A stretch of DNA of 64,000 bases. Origin: Candidatus Blochmanniella pennsylvanica str. BPEN (lineage in GTDB: Bacteria > Pseudomonadota > Gammaproteobacteria > Enterobacterales > Enterobacteriaceae). The position numbers and the translations under genes are program-made. Positions 10,906-21,135 of the stretch are shown here, piece by piece. The notes under the pieces are model-generated. The model was not told the origin of the DNA. It saw nothing but the letters and a program-made list of their open reading frames with translations, and made no database searches. The stretch covers positions 124,001 through 188,000 of the forward strand of contig NC_007292.1 of NCBI RefSeq assembly GCF_000011745.1, read 5' to 3'. The first letter of the stretch is position 1; the number at the start of each line of letters is the position of its first letter.

Positions 10906-11334
10906 ATGACTATGCTTACTAATAATAGAAATAAACCACATACGTTTATTTTTCAGGAATTAGGTATTACACTTTGGAAATTACGATATCCTGTAGTTTT
11001 AGACAGCATAAACCCGATTAAGTTATGGCCATCTCTTCGTTTAGTATTAATATCACCGGATGTTCCGATATCATTAAATGATCCTTTTATTAAAGATGTT
11101 ATACGTGCCATGCAGATTAACCCTAGAGAAGTATGCGCGTTGACCACTAACCAAATTAAAATTTTAATTATTCCATCAGAGTTTTCTTATTATTGTTGGT
11201 GGATTGGTACTAAAGTATCAAATAATTTGAATAGTATATGTCTAACTACTCCTGCGTTGTCAATATTAAAATGTGATATTCACGCAAAGCGTGATTTATG
11301 GCGACAAATTAGTGATATTAGACTGAATATTTAA
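10906..11334 (+). CDS. holD: DNA polymerase III psi subunit (HolD), divergent
   Basis: This 142-aa protein matches E. coli HolD (137 aa) in collinear blocks: FQELGITLWKLRYPVVL near the N-terminus, WPSLRLVLISPDVP, DPFIKDVIRAMQINP, and LTTPALSILK, with LWRQIS near the C-terminus. Psi links the chi subunit and SSB to the DnaX clamp loader. The N-terminal segment that contacts DnaX/chi is the best conserved. Alternative start ATG 10912 is possible; no strong SD is visible. The neighbours differ from E. coli, where rimI follows holD, but holD and thrA lie close together on the E. coli map as they do here. Overall divergence is high, so some pipelines would call it hypothetical. Confidence 0.88.
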   Translation: MTMLTNNRNKPHTFIFQELGITLWKLRYPVVLDSINPIKLWPSLRLVLISPDVPISLNDPFIKDVIRAMQINPREVCALTTNQIKILIIPSEFSYYCWWIGTKVSNNLNSICLTTPALSILKCDIHAKRDLWRQISDIRLNI

Positions 11335-11349
11335 GTTATTTAATCAATA

Positions 11350-11366
11350 TTTTATCGGTGATAAAA
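11350..11366 (+). terminator. Hairpin after holD
   Basis: TTTTATC (11350-11356), loop GGT, GATAAAA (11360-11366) begins 16 nt after the holD stop. The T-run expected on the transcribed side is absent, so it is only a weak terminator candidate. Confidence 0.3.
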
Positions 11367-11643
11367 AATATATAAAAAATAATACAGTGATATTATCTCG
11401 ATTTTTTAATTTTTAAAATTATATGCATACAACTTATTCTACAACATACTGATGATTTGACGTAATGTAAATAAAAATTTATTAGATAAATAGAATTTAT
11501 ATCCTGATTCTATTGAATTATATCAATTTTAAAATTAACAATAGTTATTAACTGTTAGAGTATTTATAATATGAATGTAACTATATGCGTGGTTTTTACT
11601 AAAAACGTCGAAAATTATTTCCAATAAAAAAATTAATGTTAAA

Positions 11644-11662
11644 TGTGGTTCAACAAACCACA
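11644..11662. other. GC-containing inverted repeat in the desert
   Basis: TGTGGTT (11644-11650), loop CAACA, AACCACA (11656-11662) is a perfect 7-bp stem. It stands out because three of seven pairs are G-C in a region almost free of G and C. No U-tract follows. Function is unknown. Confidence 0.4.
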
Positions 11663-12299
11663 CGATGCTTAAACGTGAATTATAAAATATGTTATTTTAA
11701 TTAATCTATTTACTCCTACTTTAATTTTTGATTTGATCAATATTAAGTATTTTGATATCAAAAAATATAAGAATATCTTTTTTATAGAATATAAATATCT
11801 CATTGAGAATGAGTAATTTTATTTTTTATTGCTATTTTTATTAAAATAAATTGGTGTATTTTATGGGCAAACATAAGAATATTTAAGTATATAAATATAT
11901 TAATATTACTGAAACCGTTCTATTATGAATAGATGATCTATTTTTAATTAAATGTATATGATATGTATTGTATGTATATATAAAAAAGTATTTGCGTATA
12001 TGTAGGTATATATATTTTGATAATTTTTTTCAAAACAGATATTACTACATTAGTACAGCTTTTATATACTCAAATAATAATTGATTATTTTTAAAAATTT
12101 TTATTGTAGATAGTACTACATTAATTAATATAATGATATAATTAGATATAATGTGTGTTTGTTATAATTTTTAACTATTTATTATAATTATTTATCTAAT
12201 AAAACATAGTAGTAAGATGGATAAATATTACGTGATCTTTGCTGTTTATTTTTATTAATGAAAATTCAGGATATTAGAGTCATATTTAGGAGATAAAAT

Positions 12300-14750
12300 A
12301 TGCGAGTATTGAAATTTGGCGGCACTGCACTTTCTAATGCAAATCAGTTTATCCATGTCGCCAATATTCTTGAAAAAAACGCGCAAGAAGAACAAATAGC
12401 AGCGGTGTTATCGGCGCCTGCAATGATTACTAATTATCTAGTATCAGTTATTGATTGCACATTAAGTGGTAGTTCTGTATGTGAACATATTCACAATATA
12501 GAAACTATTTTTAATACTTTGTTGGAAGATATAGCACAAATTCAACCAGGATTTAATCATATAACTTTGCGTCTTATATTAGAACAAGAGTTTATTCATT
12601 TAAAAAATTTACTGCATGGAATTTCATTGTTAAAATTTTGTCCAGATAATATAAATGCTAATATTATTTGTTTGGGGGAAAAGTTGTCCATTATTTTAAT
12701 GGAAAGGCTTTTAAATGCGAGGAATCTCCAAATAACTGTTATTAATCCAGTAGATAATATTATAGCACAAGGAAGAGAAGAATATCTGACCTCCATGGTA
12801 AATATTGAAGAATCTGCTCGGCGTATTAAAAATATACCTATTTCTCATTTAGATATTATATTAATGGCCGGATTTACTGCGGGAAATGAGCAGGGTGAAT
12901 TAGTTGCTTTAGGTCGAAATGGTTCTGATTATTCAGCTGCGATTTTAGCGGCTTGTTTAGGTGCTAGTCGTTGTGAAATTTGGACAGATGTAGACGGGAT
13001 TTATACGTGTGATCCGCGTCAAGTACCTAATGCAAAATTATTAAATTCATTATCTTATCAAGAGGCTATGGAGCTGTCTTATTTTGGAGCTAAAATTTTA
13101 CATCCACGTACTATTGTGCCGATTGCTCAATTTCATATACCTTGTTTAATAAAAAATGTTTTCAAACCTGATGCTCCTGGAACATTAATTGGATCAATTA
13201 ATAATGATGCTACTAATATAGTTAAAGGAATTACATATTTAAATGATATGGTAATGTTAAATATTTCTGGACCGGGAATGAAAGGCATGATTGGAATGGC
13301 CGCTCGTGTGTTTTCTGCAATGTCTCAAGCCATATGTTCAGTAGTGTTAATCACTCAATCATCTTCTGAGTATAGCATAAGTTTTTGCGTGCCTTATCAA
13401 GAGTTATCAAAAGCTTGCACTGCATTAAATGAAGAATTTAATTTAGAATTAAAAAATGGACTTTTGGAACCAATAGATGTCATACGAGATCTCGCAATTA
13501 TTTCAGTTGTGGGCGATGGCATGCGTACGCAACTTGGTTTGTCTAGCAAATTGTTTGAGTCATTAGCTCGTGCTAATATTAATATTATTGCAATTGCTCA
13601 AGGATCTTCAGAGCGTTCTATTTCGGTGGTGGTAAAAAACAATGTTACTGCTATTGGAATTAGAGTAGCTCATCAAATGTTATTTAGTACTGATCAATTA
13701 ATAGAAGTATTTATTATTGGATCTGGCGGCGTTGGTACTGCTTTAATAGAACAAATTCGACGTCAAAGACATTGGTTAAAAAATAAACATGTTGACTTAC
13801 GAGTATGTGGTATTATTAATTCCCGAATGATGTGTATCGACATAAATGGGATTGATTTAAATAACTGGGAATCTTCTCTAAAGAAAACTCATGAACCTTG
13901 TAATTTAAAAAAATTAATGGAAATTATACAAGAAAATCATTTATTAAATCCAGTTATCGCTGATTGCACTAGTAGTATTGACGTAGTTAATTATTATGTA
14001 GATTTTTTGTCAAATGGTTGTCATGTGATTACACCAAATAAAAAAGCTAATACCGGATCTATGGAGCAGTATAGAAGACTTAGGGATATCGTGATAAAAT
14101 CACGAAGGAAATTTTTATATGATACTAATGTCGGAGCTGGATTACCAGTTATAGAAAATTTGCAAAATTTATTAAATGCTGGAGATGAATTAATTAGTTT
14201 TTCAGGTATTTTATCTGGATCTTTATCATTTATTTTTGGAAAATTAGATGAAGGATTATCATTATCTGCTGCAACTTTATTAGCTCAGCAGAAAGGCTAT
14301 ACTGAACCGGATCCCCGAGATGATCTTTCTGGTATAGACGTAGCTAGAAAATTATTAATTTTAGCACGAGAAGTTGGGTATGAATTAGAATTGAATGATA
14401 TTCAAGTCGATCCAGTAATACCACATAATTTTATAAATAAAAATGATACGGATAGTTTTTTTAAAAAATTGTCTTTATTAGATGATATTATTTATGATAA
14501 AGCTCAAAGGGCGTATAAATTAGGACATGTATTGCGTTATGTTGGGAATATACAGGAAGGACAGTGTCGCGTGAAAATCGAATCTATAAATAATAATCAT
14601 CCATTATTTAAAGTAAAAGATGGAGAAAATGCTCTTGCATTTTTTACTCGGTATTATCAACCATTACCATTGGTATTACGTGGCTATGGAGCAGGTAATG
14701 ATGTTACAGCAGCCGGAGTATTTGCAGATTTATTACGCACTTTATCATAA
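12300..14750 (+). CDS. thrA: Bifunctional aspartokinase I / homoserine dehydrogenase I
   Basis: ThrA catalyses the first and third steps from aspartate to threonine. The product has 816 aa against 820 in E. coli. The aspartokinase domain (about 1-290) has [30 protein letters not shown] and [13 protein letters not shown]. Two ACT regulatory segments follow (about 310-460, [16 protein letters not shown] and [16 protein letters not shown]). The homoserine dehydrogenase domain (about 463-816) has [20 protein letters not shown] and [13 protein letters not shown]. The usual KFGGTS motif reads KFGGTA here. SD AGGAG (12288-12292) fits ATG 12300. It is the first gene of thrABC, and no thrL attenuator is visible upstream. 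Confidence 0.98.
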   Translation: MRVLKFGGTALSNANQFIHVANILEKNAQEEQIAAVLSAPAMITNYLVSVIDCTLSGSSVCEHIHNIETIFNTLLEDIAQIQPGFNHITLRLILEQEFIHLKNLLHGISLLKFCPDNINANIICLGEKLSIILMERLLNARNLQITVINPVDNIIAQGREEYLTSMVNIEESARRIKNIPISHLDIILMAGFTAGNEQGELVALGRNGSDYSAAILAACLGASRCEIWTDVDGIYTCDPRQVPNAKLLNSLSYQEAMELSYFGAKILHPRTIVPIAQFHIPCLIKNVFKPDAPGTLIGSINNDATNIVKGITYLNDMVMLNISGPGMKGMIGMAARVFSAMSQAICSVVLITQSSSEYSISFCVPYQELSKACTALNEEFNLELKNGLLEPIDVIRDLAIISVVGDGMRTQLGLSSKLFESLARANINIIAIAQGSSERSISVVVKNNVTAIGIRVAHQMLFSTDQLIEVFIIGSGGVGTALIEQIRRQRHWLKNKHVDLRVCGIINSRMMCIDINGIDLNNWESSLKKTHEPCNLKKLMEIIQENHLLNPVIADCTSSIDVVNYYVDFLSNGCHVITPNKKANTGSMEQYRRLRDIVIKSRRKFLYDTNVGAGLPVIENLQNLLNAGDELISFSGILSGSLSFIFGKLDEGLSLSAATLLAQQKGYTEPDPRDDLSGIDVARKLLILAREVGYELELNDIQVDPVIPHNFINKNDTDSFFKKLSLLDDIIYDKAQRAYKLGHVLRYVGNIQEGQCRVKIESINNNHPLFKVKDGENALAFFTRYYQPLPLVLRGYGAGNDVTAAGVFADLLRTLS

Positions 14751-14773
14751 TAAAAGTAAGGATGTGTGTGGAT

Positions 14774-15712
14774 ATGGTCAGAGTTTATGCGCCAGCGTCT
14801 ATCGCTAATATTGGAGTGGGGTTTGATACGTTAGGTATGGCAATTGCTCCAATAAATGGTAGCTTACTTGGAGATTGCATTAGCATCGAGCATGCTAATG
14901 CATTTAGTTTAAGAAGTACAGGATTTTTTCATAGTCAATTACCAATACAATTAGAAGAAAATATCGTATTCCAATGTTGGAGAAAGTTTTGTGAAATTTT
15001 AGGACAAACATATTTTTTAAGTATTAAATTGGAAAAAAATATTCCTGTTGCTTCTGGTTTGGGTTCTAGCGCTTGTTCCATAGTAGCTGTATTGGTAGCA
15101 ATGAATTATCATTGTGGATGTCCACTTAATACAGATCAATTGCTCATGTTAATGGGGGAAATGGAAGGTAAAATTTCTGGTTCAATTCATTTTGATAATG
15201 TGTCTCCTTGCTTTTTAGGAGGTATGCGTTTAATATTGCAGAATTGTAATATTGTTAACCAGGTAATACCTAGCTTTGATGATTGGTTGTGGATTGTAGC
15301 GTATCCAGGTATTAAAATATCTACAGCAGTATCTCGATCAGTATTACCAAATAAATATGATCGTGAAGATTGTATTAATCATAGTCAATATCTATCCGGA
15401 TTTGTACATGCTTGCCATACTAAACAAGAATATTTAGCAATTAGATGTATGAAGGACATCATTGCAGAACCTTATCGATCACGATTGTTTCCGATTGAAT
15501 TATCTTGTATACGGCATAATATTATGAAGAGAGGTGCTATATCTTGCGGTATTTCAGGATCTGGTCCAACAGTTTTTGTATTATGTAACAATCACGATGT
15601 AATAGGAGATATTTCTGATTGGTTATCACGTTTTTATTTACAAAATAATTCAGGTTTTATTCGAATCTGTTCTTTAGATAATCTTGGAGCGCGTATTATG
15701 GTGAATAATTAA
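14774..15712 (+). CDS. thrB: Homoserine kinase
   Basis: ThrB phosphorylates homoserine (GHMP kinase family). Starting at ATG 14774 ([21 protein letters not shown]) gives 312 aa against 310 in E. coli. An upstream in-frame ATG at 14762 directly abuts the SD AAGG (14758-14761), so it has no usable spacing. The ATP-binding loop [15 protein letters not shown] and the C-terminal motif [13 protein letters not shown] are intact. The stop TAA overlaps the thrC start by one base (TAATG), so the two are translationally coupled. Confidence 0.97.
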   Translation: MVRVYAPASIANIGVGFDTLGMAIAPINGSLLGDCISIEHANAFSLRSTGFFHSQLPIQLEENIVFQCWRKFCEILGQTYFLSIKLEKNIPVASGLGSSACSIVAVLVAMNYHCGCPLNTDQLLMLMGEMEGKISGSIHFDNVSPCFLGGMRLILQNCNIVNQVIPSFDDWLWIVAYPGIKISTAVSRSVLPNKYDREDCINHSQYLSGFVHACHTKQEYLAIRCMKDIIAEPYRSRLFPIELSCIRHNIMKRGAISCGISGSGPTVFVLCNNHDVIGDISDWLSRFYLQNNSGFIRICSLDNLGARIMVNN

Positions 15713-17013
15713 TGAAACTATATAATATTAAGCAACCTAGTGAACAAGTCACGTTTACTCAAGCTCTCTTACAAGGATTAGGAAAAAATCAGGGGTTATT
15801 TTTCCCAAAAGATCTTCCAAAATTCTCTATATTTGAAATAAATTCTCTCTTAGAAATGAGTTTTATAGAACGTAGTACGCATATTTTGTCTACATATATT
15901 GGCTCTGAATTATCAAAAAATAGTATATTAACTTGTGTTAAAAATGCTTTTAATTTTCCAGTCCCATTAGTGTGTATAAATAATAATGTTGCAATTTTAG
16001 AACTTTTTCATGGCCCAACTTTGGCTTTTAAAGATTTTGGAAGCCGATTAATGGCGCAAATGTTAAATCAGACTAACCATTGTTCTGATAAACCAATGGT
16101 TATTCTGACTGCTACTTCTGGAGATACAGGTGCTGCTGTAGCCCATGCTTTTTTTAATTTAAGCAATATACATGTTATAATTCTTTACCCTAGAGGCAAG
16201 ATTAGTGCATTACAAGAAAAATTATTTTGCACTTTAGGAGGCAATATTTCTACAATATCAGTAAATGGAGATTTTGATTCATGTCAACGTTTAGTTAAGA
16301 AAGCTTTTGATGACAGTGTACTGCGACAGAAATTAAATTTAAATTCTGCGAATTCCATTAACATTGGCCGATTATTAGCTCAAATTTGTTACTATTTTGA
16401 AGGGGTATCACAATTACCGCATCAAATGCGTAATAAATTAGTTATTGCGGTTCCTAGCGGTAATTTTGGAAATTTAACAGCAGGACTATTAGCTCAATCT
16501 TGTGGATTACCAGTAAAGAAGTTTATTGCTGCTACTAATATTAATGATACTGTGCCTAGATTTTTAGAGTTTGGTTATTGGGAACCTCGCCCTACTCTTT
16601 CAACGTTTTCTAATGCTATGGATGTAAGCTCTCCAAATAATTGGTCTAGAATAGAAGAATTGTTTCGTCGAGAAAATAAATCTATTAAAGAATTGGAATA
16701 TGGTTGTGTTAATGATTTTCTCACCGAGAAAACAGTCCAAGAAATTGCAGATTTGGGATATCTTTCCGAACCTCATACCGCTGTAGCATATCGATTACTG
16801 TGTGATAAATTACATTCTGATGAATTTGGTATATGTCTTGGTACTGCTCATCCTGTTAAATTTAAAGAGTTAGTAGAGGATTTTTTAAAAAAAAAGATAC
16901 AATTAATATTACCAATTGTATTAAAAGAACGTATGAAATTACCTGTTTTATCGTTTAAAATACCTAAATGTTTCTCTTCATTACGTAACCTAATTTTAAG
17001 CATAATGTCTTAA
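15712..17013 (+). CDS. thrC: Threonine synthase
   Basis: ThrC is a PLP enzyme that converts O-phosphohomoserine to threonine. The product has 433 aa against 428 in E. coli. It begins [15 protein letters not shown]; the PLP lysine lies in LAFKDFGSRL, and TATSGDTGAAV and AVPSGNFGNLTAG are intact. Its ATG overlaps the thrB stop by one base. A run of nine A at about 16887-16895 encodes Lys codons near the C-terminus. It is the last gene of the thr operon and is followed by a spacer with the dnaK promoter. Confidence 0.97.
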   Translation: MKLYNIKQPSEQVTFTQALLQGLGKNQGLFFPKDLPKFSIFEINSLLEMSFIERSTHILSTYIGSELSKNSILTCVKNAFNFPVPLVCINNNVAILELFHGPTLAFKDFGSRLMAQMLNQTNHCSDKPMVILTATSGDTGAAVAHAFFNLSNIHVIILYPRGKISALQEKLFCTLGGNISTISVNGDFDSCQRLVKKAFDDSVLRQKLNLNSANSINIGRLLAQICYYFEGVSQLPHQMRNKLVIAVPSGNFGNLTAGLLAQSCGLPVKKFIAATNINDTVPRFLEFGYWEPRPTLSTFSNAMDVSSPNNWSRIEELFRRENKSIKELEYGCVNDFLTEKTVQEIADLGYLSEPHTAVAYRLLCDKLHSDEFGICLGTAHPVKFKELVEDFLKKKIQLILPIVLKERMKLPVLSFKIPKCFSSLRNLILSIMS

Positions 17014-17289
17014 AATATTATGCATATCATATACTACAAACATATATGTGTTATATTAAAATCTAGTATTTTTTATATTTTGCGTTCGTTAATGCATTTA
17101 ATAAGATTATAAATAATTATATAAAATATATATAACAAGGTGATGTTTTGTGAAGAGTAGTGATGAATAAAATTAAATAATTATATGAATAATCCGTTTG
17201 CTATATATGGGTATTTTATAATTTTATTAGTGATCTTTACAAAATAATTAATTATCTTAAATTCATATAATGTTTTTTGAAAAGTTTTG

Positions 17290-17305
17290 AAAACAAATTT
17301 GTTTT
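17290..17305. repeat. 16-bp perfect palindrome before the dnaK promoter
   Basis: AAAACAAATTTGTTTT is self-complementary over all 16 bp and ends three bases before the -35 element of the dnaK promoter. It could be an operator or an UP-like element; AT-rich composition makes chance possible. Confidence 0.45.
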
Positions 17306-17307
17306 AA

Positions 17308-17336
17308 GGTTGAAAAGTACAGTTTCGACCGCATAT
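17308..17336 (+). promoter_or_regulatory. Sigma-32 type heat-shock promoter of dnaKJ
   Basis: GGTTGAAA (17308-17315), a 13-bp spacer, and CCGCATAT (17329-17336) closely match the sigma-32 consensus CTTGAAA-N13/15-CCCCATNT. The run of C and G in the -10 region is unusual for this AT-rich spacer, which suggests selection. It lies 46 bp before the dnaK ATG. Confidence 0.75.
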
Positions 17337-17382
17337 CAGGTGCATGGTGTGGTTAAATTGATTTTTCAGTGGAGATGTATAG

Positions 17383-19296
17383 ATGGGAAAAATTATTGGC
17401 ATAGATTTGGGGACAACCAATTCTTGTGTTGCAATTATTGAAGGGAATAAACCTCGTGTATTAGAAAATAGTGAAGGTGATCGTACAACTCCTTCCATTA
17501 TTGCTTATACACAAGATGGAGAAATTTTAGTTGGTCAACCAGCTAAGCGGCAGTCTGTTACTAATCCTAAAAATACTTTATTTGCTATTAAGCGATTGAT
17601 TGGTCGTCGCTTCCAAGATACAGAAGTGCAGCGTGATGTGAATATCATGCCGTATAAAATAATTTCTGCTGACAACGGAGATGCTTGGTTAGATGTTAAA
17701 GGTCAAAAGATGGCGCCGCCTCAGGTTTCCGCTGAAATTTTAAAAAAGATGAAGAAGACCGCAGAAGATTATCTTGGAGAACAAATTTCTGAAGCAGTTA
17801 TTACAGTTCCGGCTTATTTTAATGATGCTCAACGTCAAGCTACTAAAGATTCTGGGCGTATTGCTGGTTTAGAGGTTAAAAGAATTATAAATGAACCGAC
17901 TGCTGCAGCATTAGCTTATGGTTTAGATAAAGAAACTAGAGGGAATCGCACAATTGCAGTATATGATTTAGGCGGGGGAACTTTTGATATTTCAATTATT
18001 GAAATTGATGATGTTGATGGGGAAAAAACTTTTGAAGTGCTGTCTACTAATGGAGATACTCATTTAGGGGGCGAAGATTTTGATAGCCTTTTAATAAATT
18101 ATTTAGCAGATGAATTCAAAAAAGATCAACGTATTAATTTGTATAATGATCCGTTAGCAATGCAACGACTGAAAGAAGCAGCAGAGAAAGCAAAAATAGA
18201 ATTATCTGCTTCACATCAAACTGATGTGAATTTACCGTATATTACAGCAGATAATACTGGACCGAAGCATATGAATATTAGAGTAACCCGTGCTAAATTA
18301 GAATCCTTAGTAGAAGATTTAGTTAATCGTACTATGGAGCCTCTAAAAGTAGCGCTCAAAGATGCTAACTTGTCTGTGTCTAATATAAATGATGTTATTT
18401 TAGTAGGCGGGCAGACTCGCATGCCTCTTGTTCAAAAAAAAGTATCTGAATTTTTTCGAAAAGAGCCTCGCAGAGATGTCAATCCTGATGAAGCTGTTGC
18501 TATCGGAGCGGCAGTGCAAGGAGGGGTATTGTCTGGAGATGTAAAAGACGTGTTGTTGTTGGATGTGACCCCATTATCTTTAGGGATTGAAACGATGGGG
18601 GGAGTTATGACTTCATTAATCGCTAAAAATACCACTATTCCTACTAAACATAGTCAGATTTTCTCTACCGCTGAAGATAATCAATCTGCTGTCACTATTC
18701 ATGTCTTACAAGGAGAAAGAAAGAGAGCAAGTGATAATAAATCGTTGGGACAATTTAATTTAGATGGAATAGCAGCGGCGATGCGTGGTATACCTCAGAT
18801 TGAAGTGACTTTTGATATTGATGCCGATGGTATTTTACATGTATCTGCTAAAGATAAAAATAGCGGACGTGAACAAAAAATTACTATTAAAGCTTCTTCT
18901 GGTTTAAATGAAGAAGAAATTAATAAAATGGTTCAAGAAGCAGAGGCTAATGCTGAATCAGATCGTAAATTTGAAGAGTTAGTACAAATTCGAAATCAAG
19001 CTGATCATTTGTTGCATAGCACCAAGAAACAATTAACGGAAGTTGGTGATAATATATCATTAGATGATAAATCTGCTATAGAAGGAGCATTAAAAGAATT
19101 GGAATCAGTCATAAAAAAAGAAGATAAAAATGAAATTGAATCCAAAATTCAGTCTTTAATTAAAGTTTCTGGAAAATTATTAGAAGCCAGTCAAAAACAT
19201 CAAGAACAATCTAAGTCTCAGTCTTCTAATAGTACTTCTGATCCGAATGGAGAAGTAGTAGACGCAGAATTTGAAGAAATAAAGAACAAAAAATAA
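17383..19296 (+). CDS. dnaK: Molecular chaperone DnaK (Hsp70)
   Basis: DnaK is the ATP-driven Hsp70 chaperone that works with DnaJ and GrpE. The product has 637 aa against 638 in E. coli. The nucleotide-binding domain (1-385) has [27 protein letters not shown] and [10 protein letters not shown]. The substrate domain and helical lid follow, with a degenerate Ser/Gln-rich stretch before the conserved tail [17 protein letters not shown] precedes ATG 17383. Codon choice and conservation are higher than in the neighbours, as for a highly expressed gene; endosymbionts typically overproduce chaperones. dnaJ follows after 123 bp, the usual operon. Confidence 0.99.
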   Translation: MGKIIGIDLGTTNSCVAIIEGNKPRVLENSEGDRTTPSIIAYTQDGEILVGQPAKRQSVTNPKNTLFAIKRLIGRRFQDTEVQRDVNIMPYKIISADNGDAWLDVKGQKMAPPQVSAEILKKMKKTAEDYLGEQISEAVITVPAYFNDAQRQATKDSGRIAGLEVKRIINEPTAAALAYGLDKETRGNRTIAVYDLGGGTFDISIIEIDDVDGEKTFEVLSTNGDTHLGGEDFDSLLINYLADEFKKDQRINLYNDPLAMQRLKEAAEKAKIELSASHQTDVNLPYITADNTGPKHMNIRVTRAKLESLVEDLVNRTMEPLKVALKDANLSVSNINDVILVGGQTRMPLVQKKVSEFFRKEPRRDVNPDEAVAIGAAVQGGVLSGDVKDVLLLDVTPLSLGIETMGGVMTSLIAKNTTIPTKHSQIFSTAEDNQSAVTIHVLQGERKRASDNKSLGQFNLDGIAAAMRGIPQIEVTFDIDADGILHVSAKDKNSGREQKITIKASSGLNEEEINKMVQEAEANAESDRKFEELVQIRNQADHLLHSTKKQLTEVGDNISLDDKSAIEGALKELESVIKKEDKNEIESKIQSLIKVSGKLLEASQKHQEQSKSQSSNSTSDPNGEVVDAEFEEIKNKK

Positions 19297-19419
19297 TATT
19301 TTTAAAAAAATAAATTTAGAGCAGGAGAAGAGTAATTATTAAAATTATAAACAAGAAAATATTGAATCTATAAATGTATTACTAAATTAATAGGTATACA
19401 AAGGGACATAAAGAAAACC

Positions 19420-20547
19420 ATGGCTAAATCAGACTATTATGAGATTTTGGGCATTTCCAAAAATGCGGATGAGCGTGAAATCAAAAAGTCCTATAAACGC
19501 CTGGCAATGAAATTTCATCCAGATCGTAATCCAGGGAATACTACAGCTGAAACAAAATTTAAAGAAATTAAAGAAGCATATGAAGTGTTAAGTAATTCAG
19601 AAAAACGTGCAGCTTATGATCAGTATGGTCATGCAGCGTTTGAATCAGGAAGTATGGGGGCAACATCAAATTCAGGAGGAGCGGATTTTAGCGATATTTT
19701 TGGTGATGTGTTCGGAGATATATTTGGAGGAAATAGAAGGAGTCGTGCAGGTAGAGGATCGGACTTGCGTTATAATATAGAGTTAAGTTTAGAAGATGCA
19801 GTGCGTGGGATTATTAAAGAAATATGCATACCAACTTTATCGACATGCGAGAAATGTCGTGGAACTGGCGCGAGATCAAATGCAGCTATAATTACTTGTA
19901 TGACATGTCATGGTCAAGGGCAAGTTCAAATACGCCAAGGTTTTTTTTCTGTACAACAATCCTGCCCTACATGCCATGGACATGGCAAAATTATTAAAGA
20001 GGCTTGTAATAAGTGTCATGGAAATGGACGAGTAGAACGGTCCAAGACTCTTTCTGTTAAAATTCCATCTGGTGTAAACACAGGAGATCGTATACGTTTA
20101 TCAGGTGAAGGTGAATCTGGGAAAAATGGTGCACCTTCAGGAGATTTATATGTTCAAATTCAAATTAGAAAACATCCAATTTTTGATAGAGAAGAAAAAA
20201 ATCTTTATTGTGAGGTACCAATTAGTTTTTCTATGGCAGCCTTGGGAGGAGAAATTGAGGTGCCAACCTTAGATGGAAGGGTAAAATTAAAAATTCCTCC
20301 TGAAACCCAAACTGGAAAACTATTTCGTATGAGAGGAAAAGGAGTAAAATCAGTTCGAAGCGGTGGTAATGGTGATTTGTTATGTAGAGTAGTGGTAGAA
20401 ACTCCAGTGAAGTTAAATGATATACAAAAAAGATTACTTCAAGATTTGTCAGATAGTTTTGAGGGACCTCATGGAAACCGAAACAGCCCTAGATCTAAAA
20501 GTTTTTTTGATGGTGTAAAAAAATTCTTCGATGATCTTACTCGTTAA
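19420..20547 (+). CDS. dnaJ: Chaperone DnaJ (Hsp40)
   Basis: DnaJ delivers clients to DnaK and stimulates its ATPase. The product has 375 aa against 376 in E. coli. The J domain has the HPD motif at 33-35, followed by a Gly/Phe-rich linker (about 75-110). Four zinc-binding CXXCXGXG repeats follow ([32 protein letters not shown]), then the C-terminal substrate domains. It starts at ATG 19420. It is convergent with rpsT, 69 bp downstream. Confidence 0.98.
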   Translation: MAKSDYYEILGISKNADEREIKKSYKRLAMKFHPDRNPGNTTAETKFKEIKEAYEVLSNSEKRAAYDQYGHAAFESGSMGATSNSGGADFSDIFGDVFGDIFGGNRRSRAGRGSDLRYNIELSLEDAVRGIIKEICIPTLSTCEKCRGTGARSNAAIITCMTCHGQGQVQIRQGFFSVQQSCPTCHGHGKIIKEACNKCHGNGRVERSKTLSVKIPSGVNTGDRIRLSGEGESGKNGAPSGDLYVQIQIRKHPIFDREEKNLYCEVPISFSMAALGGEIEVPTLDGRVKLKIPPETQTGKLFRMRGKGVKSVRSGGNGDLLCRVVVETPVKLNDIQKRLLQDLSDSFEGPHGNRNSPRSKSFFDGVKKFFDDLTR

Positions 20548-20567
20548 TTGCTTACAATGATGTTATC

Positions 20568-20597
20568 AACAACAGTATATGATTTTTAAATGTTGTT
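20568..20597. terminator. Weak inverted repeat between dnaJ and rpsT
   Basis: AACAACA (20568-20574) and TGTTGTT (20591-20597) are separated by 16 nt in the short space between two convergent genes. It is a possible bidirectional terminator, but there is no clear U-tract on either side. Confidence 0.3.
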
Positions 20598-20616
20598 ATA
20601 TTTCCTTTTGCTTCAG

Positions 20617-20883
20617 TCAAAAACCCATGGATCTAATACGCGCAAATGTTCTAGATTTACATCTAGCGGCTTTATTTTTATGAATTAAACCTTTACAAGC
20701 CTGATGATCTATTTTTTTCTGCATAAAAACGAACGCAGTCATTGCAGCTGTCTTATCTTTAGTTTCGATTGCTGTATATACCTTTTTTATAAAGGTACGC
20801 AACATGGATCTCCGGCTTGCATTACACTTACGTTGCTGTTTTGATTTTATAAGAGACTTTCGAGCTGATTTAGTGTTAGCCAA
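20617..20883 (-). CDS. rpsT: 30S ribosomal protein S20
   Basis: S20 is a primary 16S rRNA-binding protein. The 88-aa product (87 in E. coli) begins [25 protein letters not shown] and has the typical Lys/Arg-rich helical composition. It ends [18 protein letters not shown]. The gene lies on the minus strand between dnaJ and ribF, as in E. coli, and is divergent from ribF. It has three cysteines, unusual for S20 but consistent with drift. Confidence 0.97.
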   Translation of the reverse strand: MANTKSARKSLIKSKQQRKCNASRRSMLRTFIKKVYTAIETKDKTAAMTAFVFMQKKIDHQACKGLIHKNKAARCKSRTFARIRSMGF

Positions 20884-20978
20884 TATGAAGTACCTTTAAA
20901 AAATTTAAAATTTTAATTACACATATGTCTTATGTTATATTTTTATATTATAAATTACAATTATTATTTGTTATTTTC

Positions 20979-20998
20979 AACATGATTACTATCATGTT
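20979..20998. repeat. Inverted repeat between rpsT and ribF
   Basis: AACATGA (20979-20985), 6-nt loop TTACTA, TCATGTT (20992-20998) lies in the 252-bp divergent promoter region of rpsT and ribF. It could be an operator or a leader hairpin of rpsT. Nothing else is recognisable in this spacer. Confidence 0.35.
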
Positions 20999-21135
20999 TG
21001 TAAATTTTTTTATAAATCTATTTTAATAATTATATTATTTGTATGATTTTTGAATTAATTTTATAAAATAAGTTAGCACTTTTAAAAATATATGAATAAA
21101 TATAAATATCTTTTAAGAATTTATTTGAATTTAAG

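Larger units (their letters stand above)
11335..12299 (+). other. holD-thrA spacer, 965-bp AT-rich desert
   Basis: No ORF of gene quality, tRNA or threonine-type leader peptide is visible. It contains a hairpin just after holD (11350-11366), a 7-bp hairpin at 11644-11662, and CTCATT-GAG-AATGAG followed by a T-rich stretch (11799-11820). A 10-bp direct repeat TACTACATTA lies at 12043-12052 and 12114-12123. E. coli carries creABCD and arcA in the equivalent interval, and nothing recognisable remains of them. Confidence 0.6.
17014..17382 (+). other. thrC-dnaK spacer
   Basis: This 369-bp spacer has no ORF. Its last 100 bp contain the palindrome at 17290-17305 and the heat-shock-type promoter at 17308-17336 described separately. 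The rest is featureless AT-rich DNA. Confidence 0.6.

Noticed and set aside
11644-11662. tRNA T-arm-like sequence GGTTCAACAAACC
   Set aside because: The loop is not the canonical TTCRANY seven-base loop and no acceptor, D or anticodon arms can be found around it.
12043-12123. Direct repeat TACTACATTA as a possible attachment or duplication site
   Set aside because: It is only 10 bp in highly A/T-rich DNA, with no mobile gene nearby; chance is sufficient.
14620-14808. 62-aa + strand ORF across the thrA-thrB junction
   Set aside because: It overlaps conserved ends of both genes in another frame; the thrA and thrB frames explain the DNA.
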